A stretch of DNA of 64,000 nt from Flavobacteriaceae bacterium (GTDB lineage Bacteria; Bacteroidota; Bacteroidia; Flavobacteriales; Flavobacteriaceae), in contig JAQWSN010000034.1 of assembly GCA_029243165.1 (NCBI GenBank), positions 59,625-123,624 on the forward strand, read 5' to 3'. Below the pieces are notes generated by a model, which saw only the letters and a program-made list of their open reading frames with translations, did no database searches and was not told where the DNA came from. This document shows positions 1 through 7,117 of the stretch, piece after piece (position 1 is the stretch's first letter; the number at the start of each line of letters is the position of its first letter). A program made the translations under genes and the position numbers.

Positions 1-255
1 TTTCTTAACTTGATTAATTAAAGGTGTTTTTGAAGCATTCTCACCGCTAATGGTATCCATTACAATCTCGTCATTAAAATCTGGATCTGAGAAATCATCA
101 TAATTATAAAAATGGCTTGACAAAAAGTCTTCTAAGATTTGGTCATCGGCAATAGACTGTTCTTGAACATCTCTGATAGGTTCAACCGTGTCTTCTTTTT
201 TACAAGAAGAGACTAATAACAGGCATACTAATATGGGGAATAAAATATTTTTCAA
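1..255 (-). CDS. FKBP-type peptidyl-prolyl isomerase-like lipoprotein (N-terminal part)
   Basis: Partial gene running off the left edge; 85 codons are visible. It opens with a lipoprotein signal (MKNILFPILVCLLLVSSC, lipobox VSSC with Cys18), followed by an acidic linker and the stretch DDQILEDFLSSHFYNYDDF. From memory this resembles the N-terminal region of flavobacterial FKBP-like lipoproteins. The isomerase domain itself lies outside the window, so the function is inferred from the leader and from the neighbouring S4-domain gene. The start used is TTG at 255; another TTG at 261 is equally possible and no ATG is available. Confidence 0.6.
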   Translation of the reverse strand, partial: MKNILFPILVCLLLVSSCKKEDTVEPIRDVQEQSIADDQILEDFLSSHFYNYDDFSDPDFNDEIVMDTISGENASKTPLINQVKK

Positions 256-272
256 GATCAATTCTTTTAGGC

Positions 273-301
273 GTTGCAAGATACAATTTTCTTTATTTTT
301 G
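273..301 (+). promoter_or_regulatory. Promoter of hslR (Bacteroidota type)
   Basis: GTTG at 273-276 and TATTTTTG at 294-301 (exact TAnnTTTG), separated by 17 bases. A transcript would begin near 308, about 20 bases before the ATG. Confidence 0.45.
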
Positions 302-327
302 TGTGAACTCTTAACTAAGTTTTAAAC

Positions 328-714
328 ATGCGTGTTGATCAATATTTATGGTGTGTGCGAATTTTCAAGTCGAGAAGTATGGCTACAAATGCCTGCAAAA
401 AAGGCCAGGTAATGATTCTGGACAAAGCAGTCAAACCCTCTAGAGAAGTTTTGCCTTTAGACCTTGTAAAGGTTCGTAAAGATCAAATCTGGCGCAATTT
501 GGAAGTAATAGCACTCCCAAATAGTAGAGTGGGCGCTAAACTTGTAGGGCTTTATTGCGTTGAGAAAATTTCCTCTGAAGACCTTGAGCGAAATCAATTG
601 CAACAATTAGTAGGACACGCAAAACGCGACCAGGGAACTGGAAGACCCACAAAAAAAGAGAGAAGAGAGTTAGATAACCTCTCTGAAGATAATGCACGTG
701 AAGACGAAATTTAA
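328..714 (+). CDS. hslR: S4-domain RNA-binding protein, HslR (Hsp15) family
   Basis: A 128-residue cytoplasmic protein. Residues 1-60 form an S4 RNA-binding domain with the family pattern R-x-D-x-x-L-W and K-x-x-x-x-A-x-x-x-C-x-K-G-x-V. The C-terminal tail is basic then acidic. In E. coli, Hsp15 binds stalled 50S subunits carrying nascent chains; the same ribosome-rescue role is inferred here. It is preceded by a good promoter and followed after 16 bases by the phosphoribosyltransferase gene, so the two are probably cotranscribed. Confidence 0.85.
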   Translation: MRVDQYLWCVRIFKSRSMATNACKKGQVMILDKAVKPSREVLPLDLVKVRKDQIWRNLEVIALPNSRVGAKLVGLYCVEKISSEDLERNQLQQLVGHAKRDQGTGRPTKKERRELDNLSEDNAREDEI

Positions 715-730
715 TAAGTAAATTTAAACC

Positions 731-1234
731 ATGACAATACTCGGAGATAAAATTAAAACCGAAGAGCAAATGCACTCAAGTATCAAAAGAATTGCTTTTC
801 AAATCTATGAAAACAATATGGACGAGAAGGATTTGGTTGTTGTAGGGATTGCTCCTCGAGGTAGTGAACTTGCAAAAGAATTGGGCAAATCTATTGAAAG
901 CTTAAGTGGTATTAAGATTCGCTACGGCACTTTAAAAATAAATAAAAATAATCCTACAGAAAACCTAGCTTGTGATCTTCCCCTTTCAGAACTTGAAAAC
1001 AAGTCCATTGTTGTTGTAGACGATGTTTTAAATACAGGAAGTACATTAATCTATGCAGTACGACACTTCCTTAAGATACCGGTAAAACAAATTAAAACGG
1101 CTGTAATGGTAAACAGAAACCATAAAAAATTTCCAATCAAGGCTGATTTTAAAGGCATTTCACTCTCCACCTCAACAAACGAGCACGTAAGTGTGATACT
1201 CAAAGGTGCTGATAGTGGAATTTATTTACGCTAA
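731..1234 (+). CDS. Phosphoribosyltransferase (PyrR-like, type I fold)
   Basis: A 167-residue type I phosphoribosyltransferase. The PRPP-binding loop is plain at residues 93-105 (IVVVDDVLNTGST), with the two adjacent acidic residues D97-D98. An upstream loop VGIAPRG (38-44) supplies the pyrophosphate loop. In Bacteroidota such short proteins are usually labelled PyrR-like or simply phosphoribosyltransferase; the base substrate cannot be read from the sequence. The gene follows hslR closely and its last 9 bases overlap the convergent aroK. Confidence 0.85.
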   Translation: MTILGDKIKTEEQMHSSIKRIAFQIYENNMDEKDLVVVGIAPRGSELAKELGKSIESLSGIKIRYGTLKINKNNPTENLACDLPLSELENKSIVVVDDVLNTGSTLIYAVRHFLKIPVKQIKTAVMVNRNHKKFPIKADFKGISLSTSTNEHVSVILKGADSGIYLR

Positions 1235-1756
1235 TTTTTTTCTGATTTCAGAAACAATAGCATCTATTGATTTTTCATCTGTCGAAATTTCATAGTGTGC
1301 CTTTTGATAATAATTATTTCTTTCAAATAAATGCTTTCCAATAAATTCTTTTACGGCATCAAGAGATTTAAGGTGTGCAATTAAGGGTCGTTTCGATTTT
1401 TCATCAAACAAACGATGACTTAAGGTATTTATGCTGGCTTTAAGATAAAAAGCGGTATCGTCTTTTCTACTTGCAATAAAGTCCATGGTGTCGTAATAAC
1501 AGGGTGTGCCTCCACCAAGGGAAATTATCATCGGTTTAGATTTGTTCATAAGTTGTTCGAAACATTTTCTTTCCTGAGCTCTGAAGTACAATTCTCCTTT
1601 TGTTTTAAATATTTCAGGAATTGTCATGCCTTCTGATTGTTCAATGTAGTCATCTAAATCAATAAAATCTACATCAAAAGCCTGTCCCAGCTTCAGACCC
1701 ACAGCACTCTTTCCGCTGCCCATGTACCCTAAGAGGATAATTTTGTGTGAAATCAT
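1226..1756 (-). CDS. aroK: Shikimate kinase
   Basis: A 176-residue P-loop kinase that phosphorylates shikimate at O3 in the chorismate pathway. Walker A is GYMGSGKS at residues 10-17; the shikimate-binding acidic motif DFIDLDD is at 30-36 and the GGG motif (SLGGGT) near residue 80. The lid contains the expected K-R-P-L. Length is normal for the family. Its 3' end overlaps the convergent phosphoribosyltransferase by 9 bases. It has no aro neighbours in the window. Confidence 0.95.
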   Translation of the reverse strand: MISHKIILLGYMGSGKSAVGLKLGQAFDVDFIDLDDYIEQSEGMTIPEIFKTKGELYFRAQERKCFEQLMNKSKPMIISLGGGTPCYYDTMDFIASRKDDTAFYLKASINTLSHRLFDEKSKRPLIAHLKSLDAVKEFIGKHLFERNNYYQKAHYEISTDEKSIDAIVSEIRKKLA

Positions 1757-1817
1757 TTTTTTGTTTAGAGCTTGTAAATTTATGGTAAATCAAGAGGATA
1801 AATACATATTTGATAAT

Positions 1818-1825
1818 TATATTTG
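1818..1825 (+). promoter_or_regulatory. -7 element of the tRNA-Lys/Lys/Leu transcript
   Basis: TATATTTG, an exact match to TAnnTTTG, 11 bases before the first tRNA-Lys. No clear -33 TTTG is visible at the expected distance. Confidence 0.45.
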
Positions 1826-1836
1826 CAGCCTCAAAA

Positions 1837-1909
1837 GATTCGGTAGCTCAGTTGGTAGAGCATCTCCCTTTTAAGGAGAGGGTCCTGGGTTCGAGCCCCA
1901 GCCGAATCA
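1837..1909 (+). tRNA. tRNA-Lys (TTT), copy 1
   Basis: A 73-nt cloverleaf. The acceptor GATTCGG pairs with CCGAATC; the anticodon stem TCTCC/GGAGA encloses loop CTTTTAA with anticodon TTT; the T-arm carries GGTTCGAGCCCC. CCA is not encoded. It is first in a three-tRNA cluster and its core (positions 8-65) is identical to that of the next gene. Confidence 0.97.
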
Positions 1910-1914
1910 CTTTT

Positions 1915-1987
1915 GACTTGGTAGCTCAGTTGGTAGAGCATCTCCCTTTTAAGGAGAGGGTCCTGGGTTCGAGCCCCAGCCAAGTCA
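1915..1987 (+). tRNA. tRNA-Lys (TTT), copy 2
   Basis: A tandem copy of the preceding tRNA-Lys, 5 bases downstream. Only the acceptor differs: GACTTGG pairs with CCAAGTC, so base pairs 3-70 and 5-68 are changed in a compensated way while everything between is identical. CCA is not encoded. Confidence 0.97.
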
Positions 1988-1995
1988 CTTCTTTT

Positions 1996-2079
1996 GCGCA
2001 CGTGGCGGAATTGGTAGACGCGCTAGCTTGAGGGGCTAGTGGGAGTTTTCCCGTGGAAGTTCGAGTCTTCTCGTGCGCA
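1996..2079 (+). tRNA. tRNA-Leu (GAG)
   Basis: An 84-nt class II tRNA. The acceptor GCGCACG pairs with CGTGCGC; anticodon stem CTAGC/GCTAG holds loop TTGAGGG with anticodon GAG; a long variable arm (GTGGGAGTTTTCCCG) follows. It lies 8 bases after tRNA-Lys copy 2, so the three are probably processed from one transcript. Confidence 0.95.
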
Positions 2080-2105
2080 CTTTCCATTGTTTTAATATAT
2101 TTTGC

Positions 2106-2113
2106 TATATTTG
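2106..2113 (+). promoter_or_regulatory. -7 element of the merR-type regulator gene
   Basis: TATATTTG, exact TAnnTTTG, with ATTG (2086-2089) upstream at a 16-base spacing. The transcript would start near 2120, before the ATG at 2143. Confidence 0.45.
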
Positions 2114-2142
2114 TTTAAGCTTTTAATATGTAAATAGGACAG

Positions 2143-3066
2143 ATGAAAAGGATAAGAAGCACTTTTAGTATAAAAAACTTAGAAAATCTCTCAGGGATTA
2201 AAGCCCATACGCTACGTATTTGGGAAAAACGATACAATTTATTAGAACCTGAACGAACAGATACCAACATAAGAAGGTACAGTTTAGACAGTTTGAAACG
2301 TCTTTTAAACGTTACTCTTCTTTACAATCACGGTTTTAAAATCTCCAAAATTGCAAGCCTTAACGAAGATGAAATACCAGAATTGATTCGAAGTATTGCT
2401 TTGAAGTCAAATTCTGAGCAAGTTGCTATCAATGCTTTTAAGCTTGCTATGATTAATTTTGATTACGATCTTTTCGACACAAATTACAGCGAGATACTTC
2501 AACATCACGATTTTCAATATGTATTTTTAAATGTCTTTATGCCTCTAATGCGAGAATTAGGCATCCTTTGGCAAACTGGCGCCATATCTCCTGCCCATGA
2601 ACATTTCATAACTAATCTAATTAAACAAAAGATTCATCTTCAGACTGAAACACTCCAAAGGAAAAAGCCACGGCGTACGGATCACCCTTTGTTTGTTCTC
2701 TTTTTGCCAGAAAACGAAATTCATGAATTAGGCGTTCTGTATTTAAACTACCTCATACTTAGCAGCGGTTACCGTACTGTATTCCTTGGCCAATCACTTC
2801 AAACTTCAAGTTTAGAAACACTTTACAGCTACAATTCTAAATTTTATTTTGTATCGTACTTAACTGTTGAGCCCAACAAAGAAGAAATTATGCCCTTCTT
2901 ACAAGGTTTTTACAATGACTTGTTAGCTGACAGGGACTCTAAATTACTATTATTTGGTCCCCAGCAAATTGAAATCGATACCGATAAGCTCCCAGGACAA
3001 ATCGAATTATTTCGTTCAGTAGAGTCTTTCATGGCTAAATATCTTGAGGAAATAGTTTTTGTTTAA
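2143..3066 (+). CDS. MerR-family regulator with CarH/LitR-like B12-binding domain
   Basis: A 307-residue regulator. Residues 8-75 form a MerR helix-turn-helix (HTLRIWEKRYNLLEPERTD). Residues 95-170 are helical and contain W143-x9-E153-H154, the signature that caps adenosylcobalamin in CarH/LitR photoreceptors. Residues 183-307 form a cobalamin-binding-like domain with E190-x-E-x-H194-x-x-G197, close to the E-x-D-x-H-x-x-G motif whose His ligates cobalt. Proteins of this type repress carotenoid genes in the dark and release DNA in light. Lying 65 bases upstream of crtB, it probably controls crtB-crtZ; light and B12 dependence is inferred from the motifs. Confidence 0.85.
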   Translation: MKRIRSTFSIKNLENLSGIKAHTLRIWEKRYNLLEPERTDTNIRRYSLDSLKRLLNVTLLYNHGFKISKIASLNEDEIPELIRSIALKSNSEQVAINAFKLAMINFDYDLFDTNYSEILQHHDFQYVFLNVFMPLMRELGILWQTGAISPAHEHFITNLIKQKIHLQTETLQRKKPRRTDHPLFVLFLPENEIHELGVLYLNYLILSSGYRTVFLGQSLQTSSLETLYSYNSKFYFVSYLTVEPNKEEIMPFLQGFYNDLLADRDSKLLLFGPQQIEIDTDKLPGQIELFRSVESFMAKYLEEIVFV

Positions 3067-3131
3067 TTTTTCACCTCTAAATTCATACGTTTTTGTAAAT
3101 TTATTCATCTGTTTAACTATTATTTAGTACG

Positions 3132-3971
3132 ATGAAAAAGCTGTTTGATCAAATAAGTGAAGACTGTAGTAGGCTTGTTACAAAAACCTACAGTACTTCG
3201 TTTTCTATGGCAACAAAAATGTTGCATTCCTCAATAAGAAACCATATCTACAATATCTATGGCTTTGTTCGCTTTGCGGATGAAATCGTAGACAGTTTCC
3301 ATAATTATCCAAAGGAATCACTTTTAGATCGCTTTGAAGAGGATCTCTATTTGAGCTTGGATCAAAAAATTAGTCTTAATCCGATTTTAAACGCTTTTCA
3401 AGAAACAGTTAATACCCATGAGATTGATATCGAATTGATCCGTGCCTTTATGAAGAGTATGCGATGGGATTTAGACAAAAAGATTTACGATACTCAAGAA
3501 GACTATCAATCCTACATTTATGGTTCTGCAGATGTCGTGGGCTTAATGTGCTTAAAAGTCTTTGTTAAAGGAAATGAAAAGGAATACAACGAATTAAAAC
3601 CCGCTGCTATGGCTTTGGGTTCCGCTTTTCAAAAGGTTAATTTTCTCAGGGATCTTAAAGATGATTATCAAGAACTTAATAGAACCTATTTCCCAAGTGT
3701 CAATTTTAATCATTTTGATGAAGCATCAAAGTCGAGTATCATCGAGGAAATTGAATCTGATTTTGAACATGCACTTAGCGGTATTTTCAAGCTTCCTGTT
3801 GAAGCTCAGTTTGGAGTTTACACTGCATACAAGTACTACAGTAAACTATTAAAAAAATTAAAGGAAACACCCTCAATAAATATTCAAAATACACGGATTA
3901 GAGTTCCTAACTATCAGAAAATGAGTGTGTTTGCAGGTAGTTATCTAAAATACAGGTTTAACCTTCTTTAA
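3132..3971 (+). CDS. crtB: Phytoene synthase (squalene/phytoene synthase family)
   Basis: A 279-residue prenyltransferase that condenses two geranylgeranyl diphosphates to phytoene, the first committed carotenoid step. Both Mg-binding aspartate motifs are present: DEIVD at residues 50-54 and DLKDD at 174-178 (within NFLRDLKDD). Its position behind a CarH-like regulator and before crtZ supports phytoene rather than squalene synthesis. The usual flavobacterial neighbour crtI (phytoene desaturase) is missing between the regulator and this gene. Confidence 0.92.
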   Translation: MKKLFDQISEDCSRLVTKTYSTSFSMATKMLHSSIRNHIYNIYGFVRFADEIVDSFHNYPKESLLDRFEEDLYLSLDQKISLNPILNAFQETVNTHEIDIELIRAFMKSMRWDLDKKIYDTQEDYQSYIYGSADVVGLMCLKVFVKGNEKEYNELKPAAMALGSAFQKVNFLRDLKDDYQELNRTYFPSVNFNHFDEASKSSIIEEIESDFEHALSGIFKLPVEAQFGVYTAYKYYSKLLKKLKETPSINIQNTRIRVPNYQKMSVFAGSYLKYRFNLL

Positions 3972-3982
3972 AGCCATCAACA

Positions 3983-4426
3983 ATGACTATTTTATGGATT
4001 CTTAGTCTGATTGCAACGTTTTGCTTTATGGAATTCATGGCATGGTTTTCCCACAAATACATCATGCATGGTTTTCTCTGGTCTTTACACAAAGACCATC
4101 ATATCAAACACCACAAATCTTGGTTTGAGCGCAATGATTTGTTTTTTATTTTTTATGCTTTAGTAAGCTCCGGTTTTGTTGTTTTATGGGGAGAGCTAAA
4201 TTTCTGGCCCGGGCTTCCGATAGCAATTGGAATTTTTCTCTACGGAATGACCTATTTTTTGGTACATGACATATTTATCCATCAGCGTTTTAAAATTTTC
4301 AAGAAGGCAAATAGTAAATATGCAAAAGGTATTCGTCGTGCACACAAAATTCACCATAAAAACATCCACAAAGAAAAAGGGGAGTGTTTTGGAATGCTTT
4401 GGGTTCCTCCTAAATATTTTAAATAA
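3983..4426 (+). CDS. crtZ: Beta-carotene hydroxylase
   Basis: A 147-residue membrane di-iron hydroxylase of the fatty-acid hydroxylase superfamily that adds 3-hydroxyl groups to beta-carotene rings, giving zeaxanthin. All four histidine boxes are visible: H24-x4-H29, H36-x2-HH40, H95-x4-H100 and H121-x2-HH125. Hydrophobic segments flank them. It lies 11 bases after crtB in the same operon. No lycopene cyclase follows; the gene ends directly against the convergent surA-like gene with no visible terminator. Confidence 0.92.
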   Translation: MTILWILSLIATFCFMEFMAWFSHKYIMHGFLWSLHKDHHIKHHKSWFERNDLFFIFYALVSSGFVVLWGELNFWPGLPIAIGIFLYGMTYFLVHDIFIHQRFKIFKKANSKYAKGIRRAHKIHHKNIHKEKGECFGMLWVPPKYFK

Positions 4427-5788
4427 TTAAAGCTTTAACCAATTGTTTACAAAATCACAATTGCGGTTGGACTTATTTAGGTAAACATAGGTACTTTCTA
4501 TTTTTTCTTTCATCCAGTCTTGAATGGCTTTCAACTGTTTTTCTTTAAGAGCCAATGCTTTGATCCTAACATAGTCCGTTGAATAATCAGCTTTATGTTC
4601 GTCAAAACGGTTACTTACCTTCAGAATTTTATACTTTTTCAAGCCCGAGCGGTCTTCTTCAATTAAAGGTGAAGAAATTTCTTGATCCTCTAAAACTCGG
4701 ATCTGACTAAACAAAACGGGGTCAAGGTTTGTCAATTCAAAACGGGTATCTCCTGTTTGAGGATTAATCAAAACCCCTCCGTTGTATTTAGTTTCTTTTT
4801 CACTGGAAAAAGCCAAGGCAGCGTCTTTAAATGTTATTTCATTATCAATAATTCTTTTGCGAATGGTGTCCAATTTACTTTTTGCTTCTGCGAGTTGAGC
4901 AGGTTCGATTTTAGGAGTCAACAAAATGTGTCGTACATCTACCTCTTGACCACGAATTTTATCTACCATCAAAATATGCCAACCAAAATCAGTTTTAAAA
5001 GGTTCTGATATTTCGCCTTCTTCAAGACTAAAAGCTTCGTCTCTAAATTCCTTAACCATCTGAGGTCGCTTTCGATTCAAAGTATATTTTCCTCCCGACG
5101 CACGAGAACCTGGATCTTGTGAATACAAAATTGCCTTTGACCCAAAACTCGAACCACGTTCCAAGACATCTTCTCTAAACGATTTTAATTGGTTAATAAT
5201 TCGATCTTTCTCAGCCTCACTTACCTCAGGCTCGATTACAATTTGTGAAATTTCCAACTCGGTCCCAAAAATCGGTAGATCAATCTCAGGTATGGACTCA
5301 AAAAATACTCGAACTTCTTCTGGCGTTACTTCAACATTTTCAACAATTTTTGCTTGCATCATCGAAGACAACTTCTGGATTTTATTTATTTCAAAAATGT
5401 CTTGACGAAAAGAAGACTCATCTTCTTTATTGTAAAATTCCAATACCTTTTCAACACTTCCCAATTCACGGATAAAATTATCCATGATCTGATCAACAGT
5501 CGCATAAATTTCTTCTACACTGATTTCAAGACTATCCTGTATGGCATGATGCGCATACAATTTGTCCTCCATAAGCTTACCAAGCAATTGGCAATTGGAA
5601 ACTCCTTTAATATCGATGCCCTGTGATTCCATTTCAATAATGGTCTTATCAATATCAGAATCTAAGATCACATAGTCACCCACTACCGCGGAAACACCAT
5701 CGATTTTAATTCTACTGGCCAACTGATCCTGAGCCTGGAGTGATACTGTAGCAGTAATCAGGAAAAATAAAAAACTAATAGTTTTCAT
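4427..5788 (-). CDS. SurA-like periplasmic peptidyl-prolyl isomerase / chaperone
   Basis: About 453 residues starting at the ATG at 5788, which gives a clean signal peptide (MKTISFLFFLITATVSLQAQ); a longer in-frame extension lacks support. A SurA-type N-terminal helical domain is followed by two parvulin (PpiC) domains at roughly residues 160-270 and 280-385, recognisable from S-x-D-P-G-S-R-A-S-G-G and GWHILMV. It probably escorts outer-membrane proteins across the periplasm. It overlaps the preceding lipoprotein gene by 14 bases, indicating translational coupling. Confidence 0.88.
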   Translation of the reverse strand: MKTISFLFFLITATVSLQAQDQLASRIKIDGVSAVVGDYVILDSDIDKTIIEMESQGIDIKGVSNCQLLGKLMEDKLYAHHAIQDSLEISVEEIYATVDQIMDNFIRELGSVEKVLEFYNKEDESSFRQDIFEINKIQKLSSMMQAKIVENVEVTPEEVRVFFESIPEIDLPIFGTELEISQIVIEPEVSEAEKDRIINQLKSFREDVLERGSSFGSKAILYSQDPGSRASGGKYTLNRKRPQMVKEFRDEAFSLEEGEISEPFKTDFGWHILMVDKIRGQEVDVRHILLTPKIEPAQLAEAKSKLDTIRKRIIDNEITFKDAALAFSSEKETKYNGGVLINPQTGDTRFELTNLDPVLFSQIRVLEDQEISSPLIEEDRSGLKKYKILKVSNRFDEHKADYSTDYVRIKALALKEKQLKAIQDWMKEKIESTYVYLNKSNRNCDFVNNWLKL

Positions 5789-6710
5789 AAGTTTTTGATT
5801 TAATAGCATCTTGAATAATGTCTTTTTCAAATTGTTTAGTGAACTTCAGTTTACGTTGATTTCGTATTATGTTTTTAATTGTTGACTCTAAAATAATTCT
5901 TGGCGGGGTCTCTCCCTTTTTTAGAATTTCATCAATGTAGAGCAAATATACTCCCAATGAATCTTCAACTCTAAAAAATTGTGATTTTTTTAAATATTTA
6001 TCTGAGTTTTCTTGATTCAAAAAACCAACTTCAGAAGTCAAGTCTCTTTGATTAAGCCATACTTGGTCTGATAATAAGTAATTGTTGTATTGAAAAGAGA
6101 GAGAATCTAAAAATTCCCTATCGTCTTGATTAAAACGCTGGAAGCTACGTTGAATTTCATTTTGATCTACATTGTCAGGCGGCAGCTGAATAAAACGGGT
6201 TTTGTACAAAGGTGCGTTTAGCTTAAAAACTCCTTTATTGGCAAATAAAAAAGAATCAATCTCTTGAGTGGAGACAAGCGTGTCTAATGTCGTATTTACC
6301 ACAGACTGAATGTAGGCATTCGAATAAAGTTCGATTCGGTACTGATCAATTAAATCCTCCAAACCTTGCAACTCATCATCAGTAAGATTTCTTGTAGCCG
6401 ATTGAACTAAAAGCTGATTTTTAGCCCATGCATCTACATAATTTCTTGTTCTAAAAATGCTGTCAGATGAATTTTTAAAATCCTTTAAATCGTTTTCGAT
6501 ATCAGAGACATAAAGATAGTGATCTCCAACACGTGCAACTACTTTCTCGTTTTCTGGATTCCATTCGGAGCACGATTGTAAAACAATCACCAAAATGAAA
6601 ATGGGAACAATCAGTCGAACAGCAACGAAAAAAGACTTAAATATTGTGTTCTTATCAACAAATTTTGATTTTATTTTTAATAAGTCTTGTATTGTGCTGG
6701 TTTTTAACAT
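5775..6710 (-). CDS. SurA-related periplasmic lipoprotein
   Basis: A 311-residue lipoprotein. An unusually long 45-residue leader (hydrophobic VRLIVPIFILVIVLQSC) ends in lipobox Cys47; no canonical internal start would shorten it. The mature part resembles the N-terminal, chaperone part of SurA-type proteins, but I see no parvulin catalytic signature. It precedes the surA-like gene in one operon, as related peptidyl-prolyl isomerase genes do near guaB in many Flavobacteriia. A chaperone role in outer-membrane biogenesis is inferred. Confidence 0.7.
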   Translation of the reverse strand: MLKTSTIQDLLKIKSKFVDKNTIFKSFFVAVRLIVPIFILVIVLQSCSEWNPENEKVVARVGDHYLYVSDIENDLKDFKNSSDSIFRTRNYVDAWAKNQLLVQSATRNLTDDELQGLEDLIDQYRIELYSNAYIQSVVNTTLDTLVSTQEIDSFLFANKGVFKLNAPLYKTRFIQLPPDNVDQNEIQRSFQRFNQDDREFLDSLSFQYNNYLLSDQVWLNQRDLTSEVGFLNQENSDKYLKKSQFFRVEDSLGVYLLYIDEILKKGETPPRIILESTIKNIIRNQRKLKFTKQFEKDIIQDAIKSKTYENY

Positions 6711-6777
6711 TTTAAATTGTTTAAAAAAGTTTTAATAACTCGTTAATAATTTTTAAATTGCAGTAAAATTTCAAGCT

Positions 6778-7101
6778 TTGTTTTATCGTTTGTTTTTTTT
6801 AACCCTTATCTCCTTCTGTTTTACAACTGTAAGAGCCACCCCCTCCCCTTCTTTTAAAAGTCATGTCCTCGTTCAAAATTCTCCTAAAGCTGCTTATTAT
6901 GAGCAACAACTCCATTTAATTGGCTTTGAAGGCGCTGGTATTATTGAAGTTTACTCGATAATAGGGAATAAAATTAAGGAAATAAAAACGCAAGAGCTCA
7001 AAAATTTTAAAACCTATTTGAGACTTGAATCCGGAAACATGTACATTCTTAGAGTTACGATTTCTGGAAAAATACACACTCTTAAAATCATTGCTTCTTA
7101 G
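6778..7101 (+). CDS. Small secreted protein with T9SS type A-like sorting domain
   Basis: A 107-residue protein with a signal peptide (ends near FTTVRA, residue 21) and then little more than a Por-secretion-like C-terminal domain: a GxxxIEVYSIIGNKI core and a terminal I-L-R-V-x-x-x-G-K-I-H-T-L-K-I pattern. Such domains normally direct a fused cargo through the type IX system; here there is no cargo. The start is TTG at 6778. It sits alone between guaB and the SurA-like operon, opposite in strand to both. Confidence 0.65.
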   Translation: MFYRLFFLTLISFCFTTVRATPSPSFKSHVLVQNSPKAAYYEQQLHLIGFEGAGIIEVYSIIGNKIKEIKTQELKNFKTYLRLESGNMYILRVTISGKIHTLKIIAS

Positions 7102-7117
7102 AGCACCAAACAAATCA

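Noticed and set aside
1810..2031. A 73-codon frame over the tRNA cluster
   Set aside because: It is a translation of the tRNA genes themselves.
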